Shown: in pieces, positions 7,854 through 15,954 of the stretch
How the letters are laid out: the number at the start of each line of letters is the position of its first letter
How positions within the stretch are numbered: the stretch's first letter is position 1
DNA from: Verrucomicrobiota bacterium
GTDB taxonomy: Bacteria > Verrucomicrobiota > Verrucomicrobiia > Limisphaerales > J093
Assembly: GCA_016871715.1 (NCBI GenBank)
Contig: VHCO01000037.1
Span: 1 to 42,756 of the forward strand
DNA: 42,756 nt
Direction of reading: 5' to 3'
The notes under the pieces: model-generated
Seen by the model: the letters and a program-made list of their open reading frames with translations, nothing else
Told to the model about the DNA's origin: nothing
Database searches by the model: none
Translations under genes and position numbers: made by a program

Positions 7854-10800
7854 ATGACGGCAGTGACCGCTGAACGACGAACCATGAGTCTGCCAACCAT
7901 CTTTGAAACCTGTGTGCCGCGCGAGGATGTCCTCGAGGGTACCATCGCGGAGGCTGATTTCGCGGCCGACTTGGCCAAGGTCATTCGCGGCAACGCATCG
8001 GACGACTATCAGAAGCCCGACCGATTCTTCGCCAACACCTACCCCACCCACGGCCTCAAGAATCTGCTTCGCAACGTCCTCGCGCGACTCACGGGCGACC
8101 CTAGCGCCGCTGCCGCCATCTTCCGCCTCGACACCAGCTACGGCGGCGGCAAGACCCACGGCCTGATTGCGCTCAGCCACGCGGCCAACGGCATGAAGGC
8201 CGTCGCCAACGTCGCCGAGTTCCTTGACGCCAAGTTTGTCCCCAAGACCAGAATACGCATCGCGGCGTTCGACGGTGAGAACGCCGATCCCGCCAACGGC
8301 CGCAGCATGGGCGAGGGCATCCTCGCTCACACCCCTTGGGGCGAACTTGCCTACTCGCTCGCGGGCAAAGCCGGCTACGACCGCGTTCGCAAGAGCGATG
8401 AGAGCCACACCGCCCCCGGCGCGGAAACGCTGGCCGAGCTTTTCGGCGGTGAGCCCTCGCTCATCCTCCTGGACGAGCTTTCGGTTTATCTACGCAAGGC
8501 CCGCCAGCTTCACGGCAGCGCTGCCGGGGAGCAAATGAGTGCCTTTCTCACGTCCCTCTTCAAAGCGGTCGAGAGCAATCCTCGCGTGTCACTGGTGTAC
8601 ACTCTGGCCATCGGCAAAGAAGGCAAGGCGACCGACGCCTACAGCGCGGAGAACCAGTTCATCGCCGACAAGATGGCCGAGGCGGAAAGCATCTCGGCAC
8701 GGAAGGCCACGTTGCTGAATCCCACCGAGGACCACGAAACCGTTCAAGTCCTCTTGCGCCGCCTCTTCGGCAAGATCGACACCGCCAAGGCCAAGCCGGT
8801 CATTGACGCCTATCGATCGCTCTGGCTTGCCAGCAGAGACGTGTTGCCGGCGGACGCCAACCATCCGGAGACGAGCGAGGCTTTCCGCGCCAGTTACCCG
8901 TTTCATCCCGAAGTCCTGGACACGCTCACCACCAAGACCGCCACGCTCGCGAATTTCCAGCGCGTGCGCGGCATGTTGCGCCTGCTGGCCCGCACCATCG
9001 CGCAACTCTGGCAAACCCGCCCGGCGGGTGCCACCGCGATTCATCTGCACCACGTTGACTTGGGCTTCGAACCCATCCGCCAGGAAATCTTCACCAAGCT
9101 GGGGCGAACCGAATTCATCCCGGCGGTGAATCACGACATTGCCGGCGGAGCCAAGAAACCGCTCGCCGTGGAACTCGATGAAAAGCACCACGCGGGCCTC
9201 GCCCCCTACACGACTTACACGGCGCGCACCGTCTTCATTCACAGCCTGGCGTTCAACGATCAGTTGAAGGGCCTGTCCGCCGAGCGCCTCCGCTTCTCCA
9301 CGCTTGGCCCGGCCTATGACCTCAGCTTCATTGACGCGGCCTGGAAGCGCTTCCGCGACGAGTCATCCTACCTCGATGACCGGCCCGGCGTGCCGCTGCG
9401 GTTCCTCGCCGAAGCGAACCTGACCCAAGTCATCCGCCGCGAGGAAACCAACGTGGACTCCGCTCAAGCCCGCGCCGAGTTGAACGACCGAATCAGAACC
9501 ATCTTCGGCGGCACCACCGGGTCCGTCTTCGAGATGGTCCCGTTCCCCGCCGCCCCCGGCGAAGTGGACGACGACCTCGGCAATGGCCGCCCGCGCCTTG
9601 CCGTCATGGCGTATGACGGACTTTCCGTCGGCGCGACGGTGGACGCCATCCCCGAACTCATCGCCCGCGTCTTCGAGCGCAAGGGCACCGACGGCGGCAG
9701 CCTGCGCAGCCTGCGCAATCATCTGGTTTTCGTCGTGGCCGACGAGACGCGCACCGACGAGATGCGCAAGAAGACCGTCCGCCGTCTGGCCCTCGCCGAA
9801 CTCATCAAACCCGGACGCATTGACGAACTGGCCGACCATCAACAGCGCAAGGTGCGCGAGTTGGAATCCAAATCCGAGGCGGAAGTCGCTATCGCCATCC
9901 AGCAATGCTACCGGCACGTTTTCTACCCTTCGCGCCACCGTCTGCCTGGCAGCCCGGTGGACTTGGCGCACGCGGCAGTGGACATCCACACGGCTTCCGA
10001 GAAGCCTGGCAGCGGCCAGCAACAAATCGTCCGAACGCTCCGCGAGAGCGCGAACCAGAAGCTTCGCCTCTCCGAAGACCCGCCGGAATCCCCCGGCTAC
10101 ATCCGCGACCGCACGCCCTTGAAAAAGGGCCAGATTTCCACCGCCACCTTGCGCGACGAATTCCGCAAGGACCCGGCGCTCTCCATCCACTCCAGCGACT
10201 CCGTTCTCATCCGCGCCATCACCCAGGGCATTCAGCAGGGCGATTACGTCTATCGGCGCGGCGAACTCCTTTGCGGCCCCGGCGACCCGATGGCCAGCAT
10301 CGTCATTGACGAACAATCGTTCGTCTTCACGATGCAATTCGCCAAGGAGAAGGGCATTTGGCCCCGACCCGCACCCACTCCAGCCACGCCGAGCACCGGC
10401 GGCGAAACCGGCGGCACCGGCTATCCGCCCAGCACGGACGGTGGCCTGACGGGGCATGAAGACGGGCCGCCAGCCCCGACTCCGCCTCCCCCGCCGCCGC
10501 CGGGCGCGCTCACGGCGGAAGGCGTGTTGAAGGCCGCGCTCACTGAGCTTTGGGAGAAGACCCGCAAAGCCAAGTTCGAGCAGGTCCAGGTGCTTTCGGT
10601 TCGCCTTTTCGACGCGACCGACGCGTTTCGCATGTTGGGCAGCGTCCACGCCGAGAAGGGATGCACCAAGCAGGTCACACTCAGCGGCGGCTACGTCACC
10701 ACCGAAGGCGGCGAAATGCAGCTTGAGTTCAAAGGCGCGCCCAATGACGCCCTGCCGGTGAAAGACTTTCTGGTCCCGCAACTGAACGCCGCCCGCGATC

Positions 10801-10943
10801 GCGACGTGCAGGCCACGTTCATCCTCACTTTTAACCCCGGACTCCCGCTGGCCGGCGACGCCCCCGAGAAGCTCACTGAGCGCCTCGCCAGGTTCGCCAG
10901 CGGCGCGGCCTACGTGTCCGCCACAGCGGAGGCGACCGCGTGA
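7854..10943 (+). CDS. DUF499-type AAA ATPase, anti-phage island protein
   Basis: A 1029-residue cytoplasmic ATPase. The Walker A is in DTSYGGGKTHG (residues 93-103) and Walker B in LILLDELSVYL (about 203-213). This pairing with a 'YGGGKTH' loop is characteristic of the DUF499 family, which is found beside DUF1156 methylases and PLD/SNF2 helicases in defence islands (established). A Pro/Gly-rich linker at about residues 840-885 (APTPPPPPPPGAL) separates a C-terminal domain of about 145 residues. ATG 7854 is the longest start; ATG 7884 (MSLPTIFETC) is equally possible and neither has a clear Shine-Dalgarno. First gene of the island; its stop overlaps the GTG of the next gene. Confidence 0.9.
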   Translation: MTAVTAERRTMSLPTIFETCVPREDVLEGTIAEADFAADLAKVIRGNASDDYQKPDRFFANTYPTHGLKNLLRNVLARLTGDPSAAAAIFRLDTSYGGGKTHGLIALSHAANGMKAVANVAEFLDAKFVPKTRIRIAAFDGENADPANGRSMGEGILAHTPWGELAYSLAGKAGYDRVRKSDESHTAPGAETLAELFGGEPSLILLDELSVYLRKARQLHGSAAGEQMSAFLTSLFKAVESNPRVSLVYTLAIGKEGKATDAYSAENQFIADKMAEAESISARKATLLNPTEDHETVQVLLRRLFGKIDTAKAKPVIDAYRSLWLASRDVLPADANHPETSEAFRASYPFHPEVLDTLTTKTATLANFQRVRGMLRLLARTIAQLWQTRPAGATAIHLHHVDLGFEPIRQEIFTKLGRTEFIPAVNHDIAGGAKKPLAVELDEKHHAGLAPYTTYTARTVFIHSLAFNDQLKGLSAERLRFSTLGPAYDLSFIDAAWKRFRDESSYLDDRPGVPLRFLAEANLTQVIRREETNVDSAQARAELNDRIRTIFGGTTGSVFEMVPFPAAPGEVDDDLGNGRPRLAVMAYDGLSVGATVDAIPELIARVFERKGTDGGSLRSLRNHLVFVVADETRTDEMRKKTVRRLALAELIKPGRIDELADHQQRKVRELESKSEAEVAIAIQQCYRHVFYPSRHRLPGSPVDLAHAAVDIHTASEKPGSGQQQIVRTLRESANQKLRLSEDPPESPGYIRDRTPLKKGQISTATLRDEFRKDPALSIHSSDSVLIRAITQGIQQGDYVYRRGELLCGPGDPMASIVIDEQSFVFTMQFAKEKGIWPRPAPTPATPSTGGETGGTGYPPSTDGGLTGHEDGPPAPTPPPPPPPGALTAEGVLKAALTELWEKTRKAKFEQVQVLSVRLFDATDAFRMLGSVHAEKGCTKQVTLSGGYVTTEGGEMQLEFKGAPNDALPVKDFLVPQLNAARDRDVQATFILTFNPGLPLAGDAPEKLTERLARFASGAAYVSATAEATA

Positions 10944-11515
10944 AGACAACCCCCAAAAACCGCCGCATGATTCTCGACGCCGCCATCACCAGCGCGGGCC
11001 GCTTGCGCCCCGCCGCGCGCCGCGCGCCCGCCGATCCCAGCCTGGCGCTGCCGCGCTACGAACTCCGGGCGCACTACTTCGGCCCGGCAGACACGGAGTT
11101 GGAAGTCTGGCAACTTCCATCCCCCGCCACGCCCACGCTCAAGGCCCCCGTCCGCGTCGCTGGCTTGCGCGGGCGCAATCTTGAGTTGGTGGACCACCGC
11201 GTCACGCGCCGTTTGAAACAAGCCGGCATCCCGTTCGAGGCCCCGGCGCTCCGCCTGCCGCGCGCCTGGCCCTTGCCGGAGGACATCGCCCTCACGCTCG
11301 GCTTGCTCTTCCGCGCCCTCGCACCCATGCGCAGCCGGGACAATCTCCGCAACGTGGTTGAAGGCATCGAGGCAATGGGCAAGGAAGAAGCCGCCTATTG
11401 GCTCGGCATGGCCATGCACCGCAAGAATCCGCGCCGCGTCCTGTCCGCGCTCCGCATCCTGCTCACAACTCCTCGTTCAGTATCCCCGCGCCAAGTCACA
11501 ACCCCGGCCCGCTGA
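10940..11515 (+). CDS. Small partner protein of the DUF499 ATPase
   Basis: A 191-residue basic protein starting at GTG 10940, whose bases overlap the TGA of the DUF499 gene (GTGA). Its own TGA overlaps the next ATG (TGATG at 11513-11517). Such end-to-end coupling points to a fixed complex. Sequence: an Arg/Ala-rich N-terminus, a beta-type middle with YELRAHYFGPADTELEVWQL, then a helical C-terminus (NLRNVVEGIEAMGKEEAAYW). I recognise no named family with certainty. Related islands often carry a small protein at this place (for example DUF3780), but I cannot show homology by eye. Confidence 0.75.
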   Translation: MKTTPKNRRMILDAAITSAGRLRPAARRAPADPSLALPRYELRAHYFGPADTELEVWQLPSPATPTLKAPVRVAGLRGRNLELVDHRVTRRLKQAGIPFEAPALRLPRAWPLPEDIALTLGLLFRALAPMRSRDNLRNVVEGIEAMGKEEAAYWLGMAMHRKNPRRVLSALRILLTTPRSVSPRQVTTPAR

Positions 11516-12705
11516 TGCTCACAGAATCCGAACTCCTTGCGTTGATGTCCGACCTGGAATCGTTCCGGGTCGAACGCACGATTTCTACGACCGATACGGA
11601 CAAATCTCGCGAGGCCATCTGTTCGTTTGCCAACGACATGCCCGGCAGCGGGCTCCCCGGCTACCTGCTCATCGGTGTGGACGACAAGACCGGGAAGGCC
11701 TGTGGCTCGAAGGCCACCGACCAGTTGCTGCAACAACTGGTCTCCTATTCTACGGACGGCACCATCCTGCCGCCGCCTGCCTTGGTGGCCTACAAGCATG
11801 CGCTGTCCACCGGCGAGGGCGAGGTCGCGATTGCGGAAGTCCAACCACACCACTTGCCCCCCGTTCGCTACAAAGGGCGAATCTGCATTCGCGTGGGGCC
11901 GCGCAAGGGCGTCGCCAACGAGGCTCAAGAACGCATTCTCATCGAACGTCGCATCGCAGCCTCTAAGACTTTCGATGCCCTGCCCTGCCTGGGCAGCACC
12001 CTCGACGATCTCGCACCCGATCTCTTTCTGAATACCTACAGGCCGCAAGCCATCGCGGCTGAAGTCATTGCGGAGAATCGTCGCGACATCCGCGAGCAAA
12101 TGGCTTCGCTCCGTTTGTTCGATCTGGAAAAGAACTGCCCGACTCATGCCGCGATCCTCTTGTTCGCCAAAGACCCATTGCAGTGGCTCCCCCATGCCTA
12201 CGTGCAGTTCGTTGCTTTTCCGGGCACCGACATGGCGGGAGATCCCACCGCAAAGCGATTCGCTGGCGATCTGCTTACCCTCTCCCGGGAATTAGACGCC
12301 TTCTCCCGGACCCTGCCCACTTCGCGCCCGGTTCCCGTCTCGGCGCTTCGCGAGGAAAACGTATGGGATTTTCCGCCCGCCGCCGTGCGTGAGTTGGTGA
12401 TGAACGCCATTGCCCACCGGTCTTATGAAGCGGCTTCTCCCGTCCGCTTCTATCGCTTTGCCGACCGTTTGGAAATCCTCAATCCCGGTCCGCTTTACGG
12501 CGAGGCCACCCCGATGAATTTCCCGCGACAGACCAGCTACCGGAACCCCGTCGTTGCCGAAGCCCTGGCCGTGCTTGGCTTCGTCAACCAATATGGGCGC
12601 GGCGTGATTCGCGCCCAGGAGGCGCTGAAAAAGAACGGCAGCCCGGAAGCCCGCTTTGAATTCGGCGACACCTTCTTCGGCGTCACCATCCCGATTCGCC
12701 CGTGA
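11515..12705 (+). CDS. AlbA_2/Schlafen-type ATP-binding protein, copy 1
   Basis: A 396-residue protein from ATG 11515 (MLTESELLAL), chosen because this start overlaps the previous stop and precedes the conserved domain; an ATG at 11398 would run through the upstream gene. The N-terminal third fits an AlbA_2 (Schlafen AlbA) domain: an Arg-Glu element, ICSFANDMPGSG and YLLIGVDDKTG. The C-terminal part fits HATPase_c_4: VRELVMNAIAHRSYE and FYRFADRLEILNPGPLYGE. Such proteins act as regulators or nucleic-acid-binding effectors. Here it is translationally coupled between the DUF499 partner and the ParA-like gene. A second protein of this type follows at 13744. Confidence 0.85.
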   Translation: MLTESELLALMSDLESFRVERTISTTDTDKSREAICSFANDMPGSGLPGYLLIGVDDKTGKACGSKATDQLLQQLVSYSTDGTILPPPALVAYKHALSTGEGEVAIAEVQPHHLPPVRYKGRICIRVGPRKGVANEAQERILIERRIAASKTFDALPCLGSTLDDLAPDLFLNTYRPQAIAAEVIAENRRDIREQMASLRLFDLEKNCPTHAAILLFAKDPLQWLPHAYVQFVAFPGTDMAGDPTAKRFAGDLLTLSRELDAFSRTLPTSRPVPVSALREENVWDFPPAAVRELVMNAIAHRSYEAASPVRFYRFADRLEILNPGPLYGEATPMNFPRQTSYRNPVVAEALAVLGFVNQYGRGVIRAQEALKKNGSPEARFEFGDTFFGVTIPIRP

Positions 12706-13706
12706 AGACCATCGCCTTTTTCAATAACAAGGGCGGCGTCGGCAAGACCTCGCTCGTTTACCATCTCGCCTGGATGTTCGCCGAACGCGGCCTGCCCGTC
12801 CTCGCGGTGGACCTCGATCCCCAGGCCAACCTCACGGCCATGTTCCTCGAAGAGGATCGCTTGGAGGAACTCTGGCCGGACGCGGACGAGCACCCTGACA
12901 CCATCTACGGCGCTGTCCGGCCCATTCTGCGCGGCCTCGGGGACATCGCCCCGCCTGAAATCGAGCGCATCCTCCCCAATCTCGGGTTGCTGCCCGGCGA
13001 CCTCGGCCTCTCCCGCTTCGAGGACAAACTCTCCGACGCCTGGCCCCGCTGCCACAACTCGGACGAAGCGGCCTTCCGCACCATGACGGCCTTCCACCGG
13101 CTCATGGAGGCCGTCGCTTCCGGCTGGGCGGAACTCATCCTGATTGATGTCGGCCCGAACTTGGGTGCGATCAACCGTTCCGCTCTCATCGCCTCCGATT
13201 CCGTCTGCCTGCCCCTGGCTCCCGATCTCTACTCGCTCCAGGGCCTCAAGAACCTGGGGCCGACGCTCCTCCAATGGCGAAACACCTGGGCCGGGCTCGC
13301 GCCCAAAGCGCCCCCGGGACTCTCTTTGCCCTCCGCCTCCCTGACTCCGCTCGGCTACGTTGTCATGGGGCACGGCATTCGCGAGGGCCGGCCCGTCAAG
13401 GCCTACCAGCGTTGGATGAACAAAATCCCCCCCGTGTATCGAATGGCCGTGCTGGGCGAATCCCCGACCGCGCAGATTCCCAACGTCGCCGCCGATCCCT
13501 ACTGCCTGTCTCAGCTCAAGCTCTATCGCAGCCTGATGCCGCTCGCCATGGAGGCCCACAAACCCATGTTCCATCTCAAGCCGGCGGATGGCGCCATTGG
13601 CGCCCATGTCGAAGCCGTGGCCGACTGCGCCGCCGATTTCCTCCAACTCGCCCGCCGCCTTGCTTCCGCAACCGGGCTGACGATGCCCTCCACCGCCACC
13701 GCATGA
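12702..13706 (+). CDS. ParA-like ATPase without a ParB partner
   Basis: A 334-residue ATPase of the ParA/MinD (SIMIBI) class. It has the deviant Walker A KGGVGKTS at residues 10-17, VDLDPQANLT (about 37-46) and ILIDVGPNLGAINRSAL (switch II region, about 146-163). GTG 12702 overlaps the stop of the preceding gene (GTGA). No ParB, parS-like array or replication gene is in the island, so plasmid partition is unlikely. A regulatory or positioning role within the defence operon is inferred. The C-terminal half (MNKIPPVYRMAVLGESPTAQ) resembles ParA-like proteins found alone in mobile regions. Confidence 0.88.
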   Translation: MKTIAFFNNKGGVGKTSLVYHLAWMFAERGLPVLAVDLDPQANLTAMFLEEDRLEELWPDADEHPDTIYGAVRPILRGLGDIAPPEIERILPNLGLLPGDLGLSRFEDKLSDAWPRCHNSDEAAFRTMTAFHRLMEAVASGWAELILIDVGPNLGAINRSALIASDSVCLPLAPDLYSLQGLKNLGPTLLQWRNTWAGLAPKAPPGLSLPSASLTPLGYVVMGHGIREGRPVKAYQRWMNKIPPVYRMAVLGESPTAQIPNVAADPYCLSQLKLYRSLMPLAMEAHKPMFHLKPADGAIGAHVEAVADCAADFLQLARRLASATGLTMPSTATA

Positions 13707-13742
13707 TGCTCACCTCGGCGAAACCACACGCTACACTCGCCA

Positions 13743-13832
13743 AGTGACGAATGACCGAATGACGAATGACGAAAAGAGCGGCGCTCGGCTAGCCCATGGC
13801 CATTCGCCATTCGCCATTCGCCATTCGTCCTT
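13743..13832 (+). repeat. Heptamer palindromic element, copy 1 (gene start)
   Basis: About 90 bases: a left arm of AATGACG-type heptamers (GTGACGAATGACCGAATGAC...), a GAGCGGCGC core, and a right arm of CATTCGCCATTCG repeats. It provides the first codons of the gene at 13744, including GTG 13744 and ATG 13759. Confidence 0.85.
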
Positions 13833-15480
13833 CTCCCTGGCCGAACTCCAACGCTGCATGGCCGACCGCGAAGCCGAGGGCATCGAGTTCAAAACCTCGC
13901 TGCTCAGTCGCAAAGAAATCGCGGAATATGCGGTTGGCATCGGCAACGCGGGCGGCGGCCATCTCCTCATGGGGGTGACGAACAAGCCGCCGCGCCAGGT
14001 TCAACCCGTTTCCCCGCTCTCCGCCGGCGACATCCAGCAAATCCGCCGCAGCGTTTACGACTCCGCCCAAATCTACATCCAGGTCGAGAATCTCGCCACG
14101 CCTTCGGGCAACGTCGTCATCGCCGCCATCCCGGCTCGTCCACGCGGACACGTCTTTCACACCCGCGACGGCAAATACCTCATCCGCGTCGGCGAGGACT
14201 TGCGCGGACTGACGCTGGCCGAACTCGACGCCATTCGTCACGAAACTGCCTTTGAACTGACGGCCCAACCGGTCCCCGGCGACTGGCAAGGCCTCATCCG
14301 CGCCGCTGGCCTGGAGGACCTTCGCGCGCTCATGACCGAAGCGCGGGCGGAAGCCGACCTCCTGAAACTGCGCGATGAGGATTTGCTGCGCGCCTTGGGC
14401 GTGCTGATGCCGGACGGCCAACTGCTCACCGCCGGCCTGCTCCTGGTGGGCCGGTCAGAGGAACTTCAACGCCGCGTCCCCAACGCCCAGTGGAGTTTCT
14501 TCCGCATGGTGTCCGACACGGACTACGACCAGGTCGAGCGCGGCCAGGATTGCTTCGCCATCGCCCTCCGGCGCTTGCGGGAAATGGTCAACGCCAACAA
14601 CCCCATCGTCACCATCAAGGGCGACCTCGTTCACCCCGAGTTTCCGCGTTACCCGCATCTTGCCATGCGGGAATTGCTCGTCAATGCCCTCGCCCATCGG
14701 GACTACGCCGCTCCGGGCGGAGTGGTCGTCAAGCTCTACCCGGATCGGCTGGAGATTTCCAATCCCGGCCCGTTTCTCGGAGGTATCACGCCTCAGAACA
14801 TCCTCCACCACGCCTCCGTGCCGCGTTACCCGGCGCTCTTCGGAGCGCTGGCTCGGATGCGCGTCGCCAACGCCGCCAATCTCGGCGTGTCTCGCGTCTT
14901 TCGCGACTTCCTCATCGAAGGCAAGGAACCGCCTTACTACTGGTCGCCCGGTGCCACCGTTATCGTCACGGTGAAGGGCCAGGACACCCAACCCGCCTTT
15001 GCCAACCTGACCCTCCGGCACCCCGACCTCACCGTGGATGAGCTGCTGGTGCTCCAACATCTCACCCGCCACCGGGAAATCAGCGCCCGCCAGGCCGCCG
15101 AACTCTGCCAGCGCCCGCTCGAAGCCGCCCGCGAAGCCCTCGCCCGCCTCGCCACGCCCGAGCGGCTGGTGGAACTCGGCGGCCCCGCCGGCAAAGGCCG
15201 GTATTATCGCCTCAGCATGCCTGCCTATGAGCAACTCGGCGAATCGCTCGCCTATCATGTGGACAGCCGCTTGGCGCAGGAAAACCTCAAAGGGCGAGTC
15301 TTGACCGCGTTGAAGCGAGGCCCTCTGAGCAACGCTGACATCCGGGAGATCACCCAACTGGGGCGCTATCAAGTGGTCCGCCTGATGAAGCAGTTGCAGG
15401 CTGAGGGATTGGTGACCTTGGCCGGACGACAACGGGCGACCCGATGGATGCGCCACCATTCGGCAGGAGGCCCAGCGTGA
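13744..15480 (+). CDS. AlbA_2/Schlafen-type ATP-binding protein, copy 2
   Basis: A 578-residue protein. Its first ~30 residues (MTNDRMTNDEKSGARLAHGH) are encoded by a palindromic element, not by the family. The AlbA_2 domain starts near residue 44 with GIEFKTSLLSRKEIAEYAVG and HLLMGVTN. HATPase_c_4-like motifs follow at about residue 305 (MRELLVNALAHRDYA and LEISNPGPFLGG). The last ~150 residues look like two winged-helix units (LLVLQHLTRHREISARQAAE and VLTALKRGPLSNADIREITQ), so DNA binding is likely. It is about 180 residues longer than copy 1. The true start is uncertain: GTG 13744 and ATG 13759 both lie in the element. Confidence 0.87.
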   Translation: MTNDRMTNDEKSGARLAHGHSPFAIRHSSFSLAELQRCMADREAEGIEFKTSLLSRKEIAEYAVGIGNAGGGHLLMGVTNKPPRQVQPVSPLSAGDIQQIRRSVYDSAQIYIQVENLATPSGNVVIAAIPARPRGHVFHTRDGKYLIRVGEDLRGLTLAELDAIRHETAFELTAQPVPGDWQGLIRAAGLEDLRALMTEARAEADLLKLRDEDLLRALGVLMPDGQLLTAGLLLVGRSEELQRRVPNAQWSFFRMVSDTDYDQVERGQDCFAIALRRLREMVNANNPIVTIKGDLVHPEFPRYPHLAMRELLVNALAHRDYAAPGGVVVKLYPDRLEISNPGPFLGGITPQNILHHASVPRYPALFGALARMRVANAANLGVSRVFRDFLIEGKEPPYYWSPGATVIVTVKGQDTQPAFANLTLRHPDLTVDELLVLQHLTRHREISARQAAELCQRPLEAAREALARLATPERLVELGGPAGKGRYYRLSMPAYEQLGESLAYHVDSRLAQENLKGRVLTALKRGPLSNADIREITQLGRYQVVRLMKQLQAEGLVTLAGRQRATRWMRHHSAGGPA

Positions 15481-15511
15481 TGCCCGCATGGTCTTTATTG
15501 GTCGCTTGGCA

Positions 15512-15556
15512 AAGTTATGTGCGCCGCACATGGTTTATGTGCGCCGCACATAACTT
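15512..15556. repeat. Double palindrome, two ATGTGCGCCGCACAT units
   Basis: Two identical 15-base palindromes at 15517-15531 and 15537-15551, separated by GGTTT and bracketed by AAGTT and AACTT, making a 45-base composite inverted repeat. It has the look of a paired operator or a cruciform; it begins 32 bases after the stop of the AlbA-type gene. Confidence 0.7.
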
Positions 15557-15618
15557 CCGCCCCCCGTTGAGCGCGAGAAATCGCTCAGTTGGACCGCCAG
15601 GCGGGCATGCTCCTGTTG

Positions 15619-15645
15619 GGTGCATCCCGACAAGCGGGACGCACC
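15619..15645. repeat. Hairpin, 11-base arms
   Basis: GGTGCATCCCG and CGGGACGCACC pair in 10 of 11 positions around a five-base loop ACAAG. No U-tract follows, so it is not an intrinsic terminator. Confidence 0.6.
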
Positions 15646-15750
15646 AGCCATTGGCGCCTTGCTGCTGCTCATTCGCGATGACTTCCGTCACCAACAGAGA
15701 ATGGTTCACTGGACCATTTCCATCACGGCCCCGCTGCCAGCCCGGCAGAC

Positions 15751-15769
15751 AATTGCACGGCGTGCAATT
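15751..15769. repeat. Perfect palindrome AATTGCACGGCGTGCAATT
   Basis: Eight-base perfect arms around GGC. A looser copy (ATTGC...GCAAT) follows at once at 15771-15787. Candidate binding site or hairpin. Confidence 0.65.
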
Positions 15770-15861
15770 AATTGCCTCCCGTGCAATGGTTCGACGGCCC
15801 AGCCACCAATCTCCGACGCATGCGGCGAATTCTGGCGAAGCCCACGCCACCCGGAAACGCG

Positions 15862-15885
15862 GACTCCGCATTTCAATGCGGAGTC
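15862..15885. repeat. Perfect 11-bp hairpin
   Basis: GACTCCGCATT at 15862-15872 and AATGCGGAGTC at 15875-15885 are perfect inverted repeats with a two-base spacer. It lies 70 bases before the methylase ATG at 15955. Confidence 0.7.
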
Positions 15886-15954
15886 AGCGGCCATCTGAAG
15901 CCGCACCCCATTCATTTCCAGCAGTTTGGCCTGCGTTTCAAGAAATGCCGACTC

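Larger units (their letters stand above)
15481..15954. other. Palindrome-rich spacer before the methylase gene
   Basis: 474 bases with no convincing gene but at least eight short inverted repeats: 15512-15556, 15568-15587, 15619-15645, 15700-15718, 15734-15748, 15751-15769, 15771-15787 and 15862-15885. They differ from each other in sequence. The methylase frame stays open upstream to 15772, but those codons lack family similarity and cross three of the palindromes, so I treat the region as non-coding. Confidence 0.65.

Noticed and set aside
9363..10949. A 528-codon open frame on the minus strand inside the DUF499 gene
   Set aside because: Antisense shadow. The plus-strand protein has Walker motifs and start-stop coupling with its neighbour; the antisense product shows no family.
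12702..13706. Plasmid partition locus
   Set aside because: Only a ParA-like gene is present. No ParB, parS-like sites or replication gene were seen, and the gene is coupled to defence genes.
15619..15645. Intrinsic terminator after the second AlbA-type gene
   Set aside because: The hairpin is strong but no T-run follows on either strand.
15772..15954. An N-terminal extension of the methylase from TTG 15772
   Set aside because: The extra residues are not family-like and the DNA is made of palindromes; ATG 15955 precedes the conserved region closely enough.
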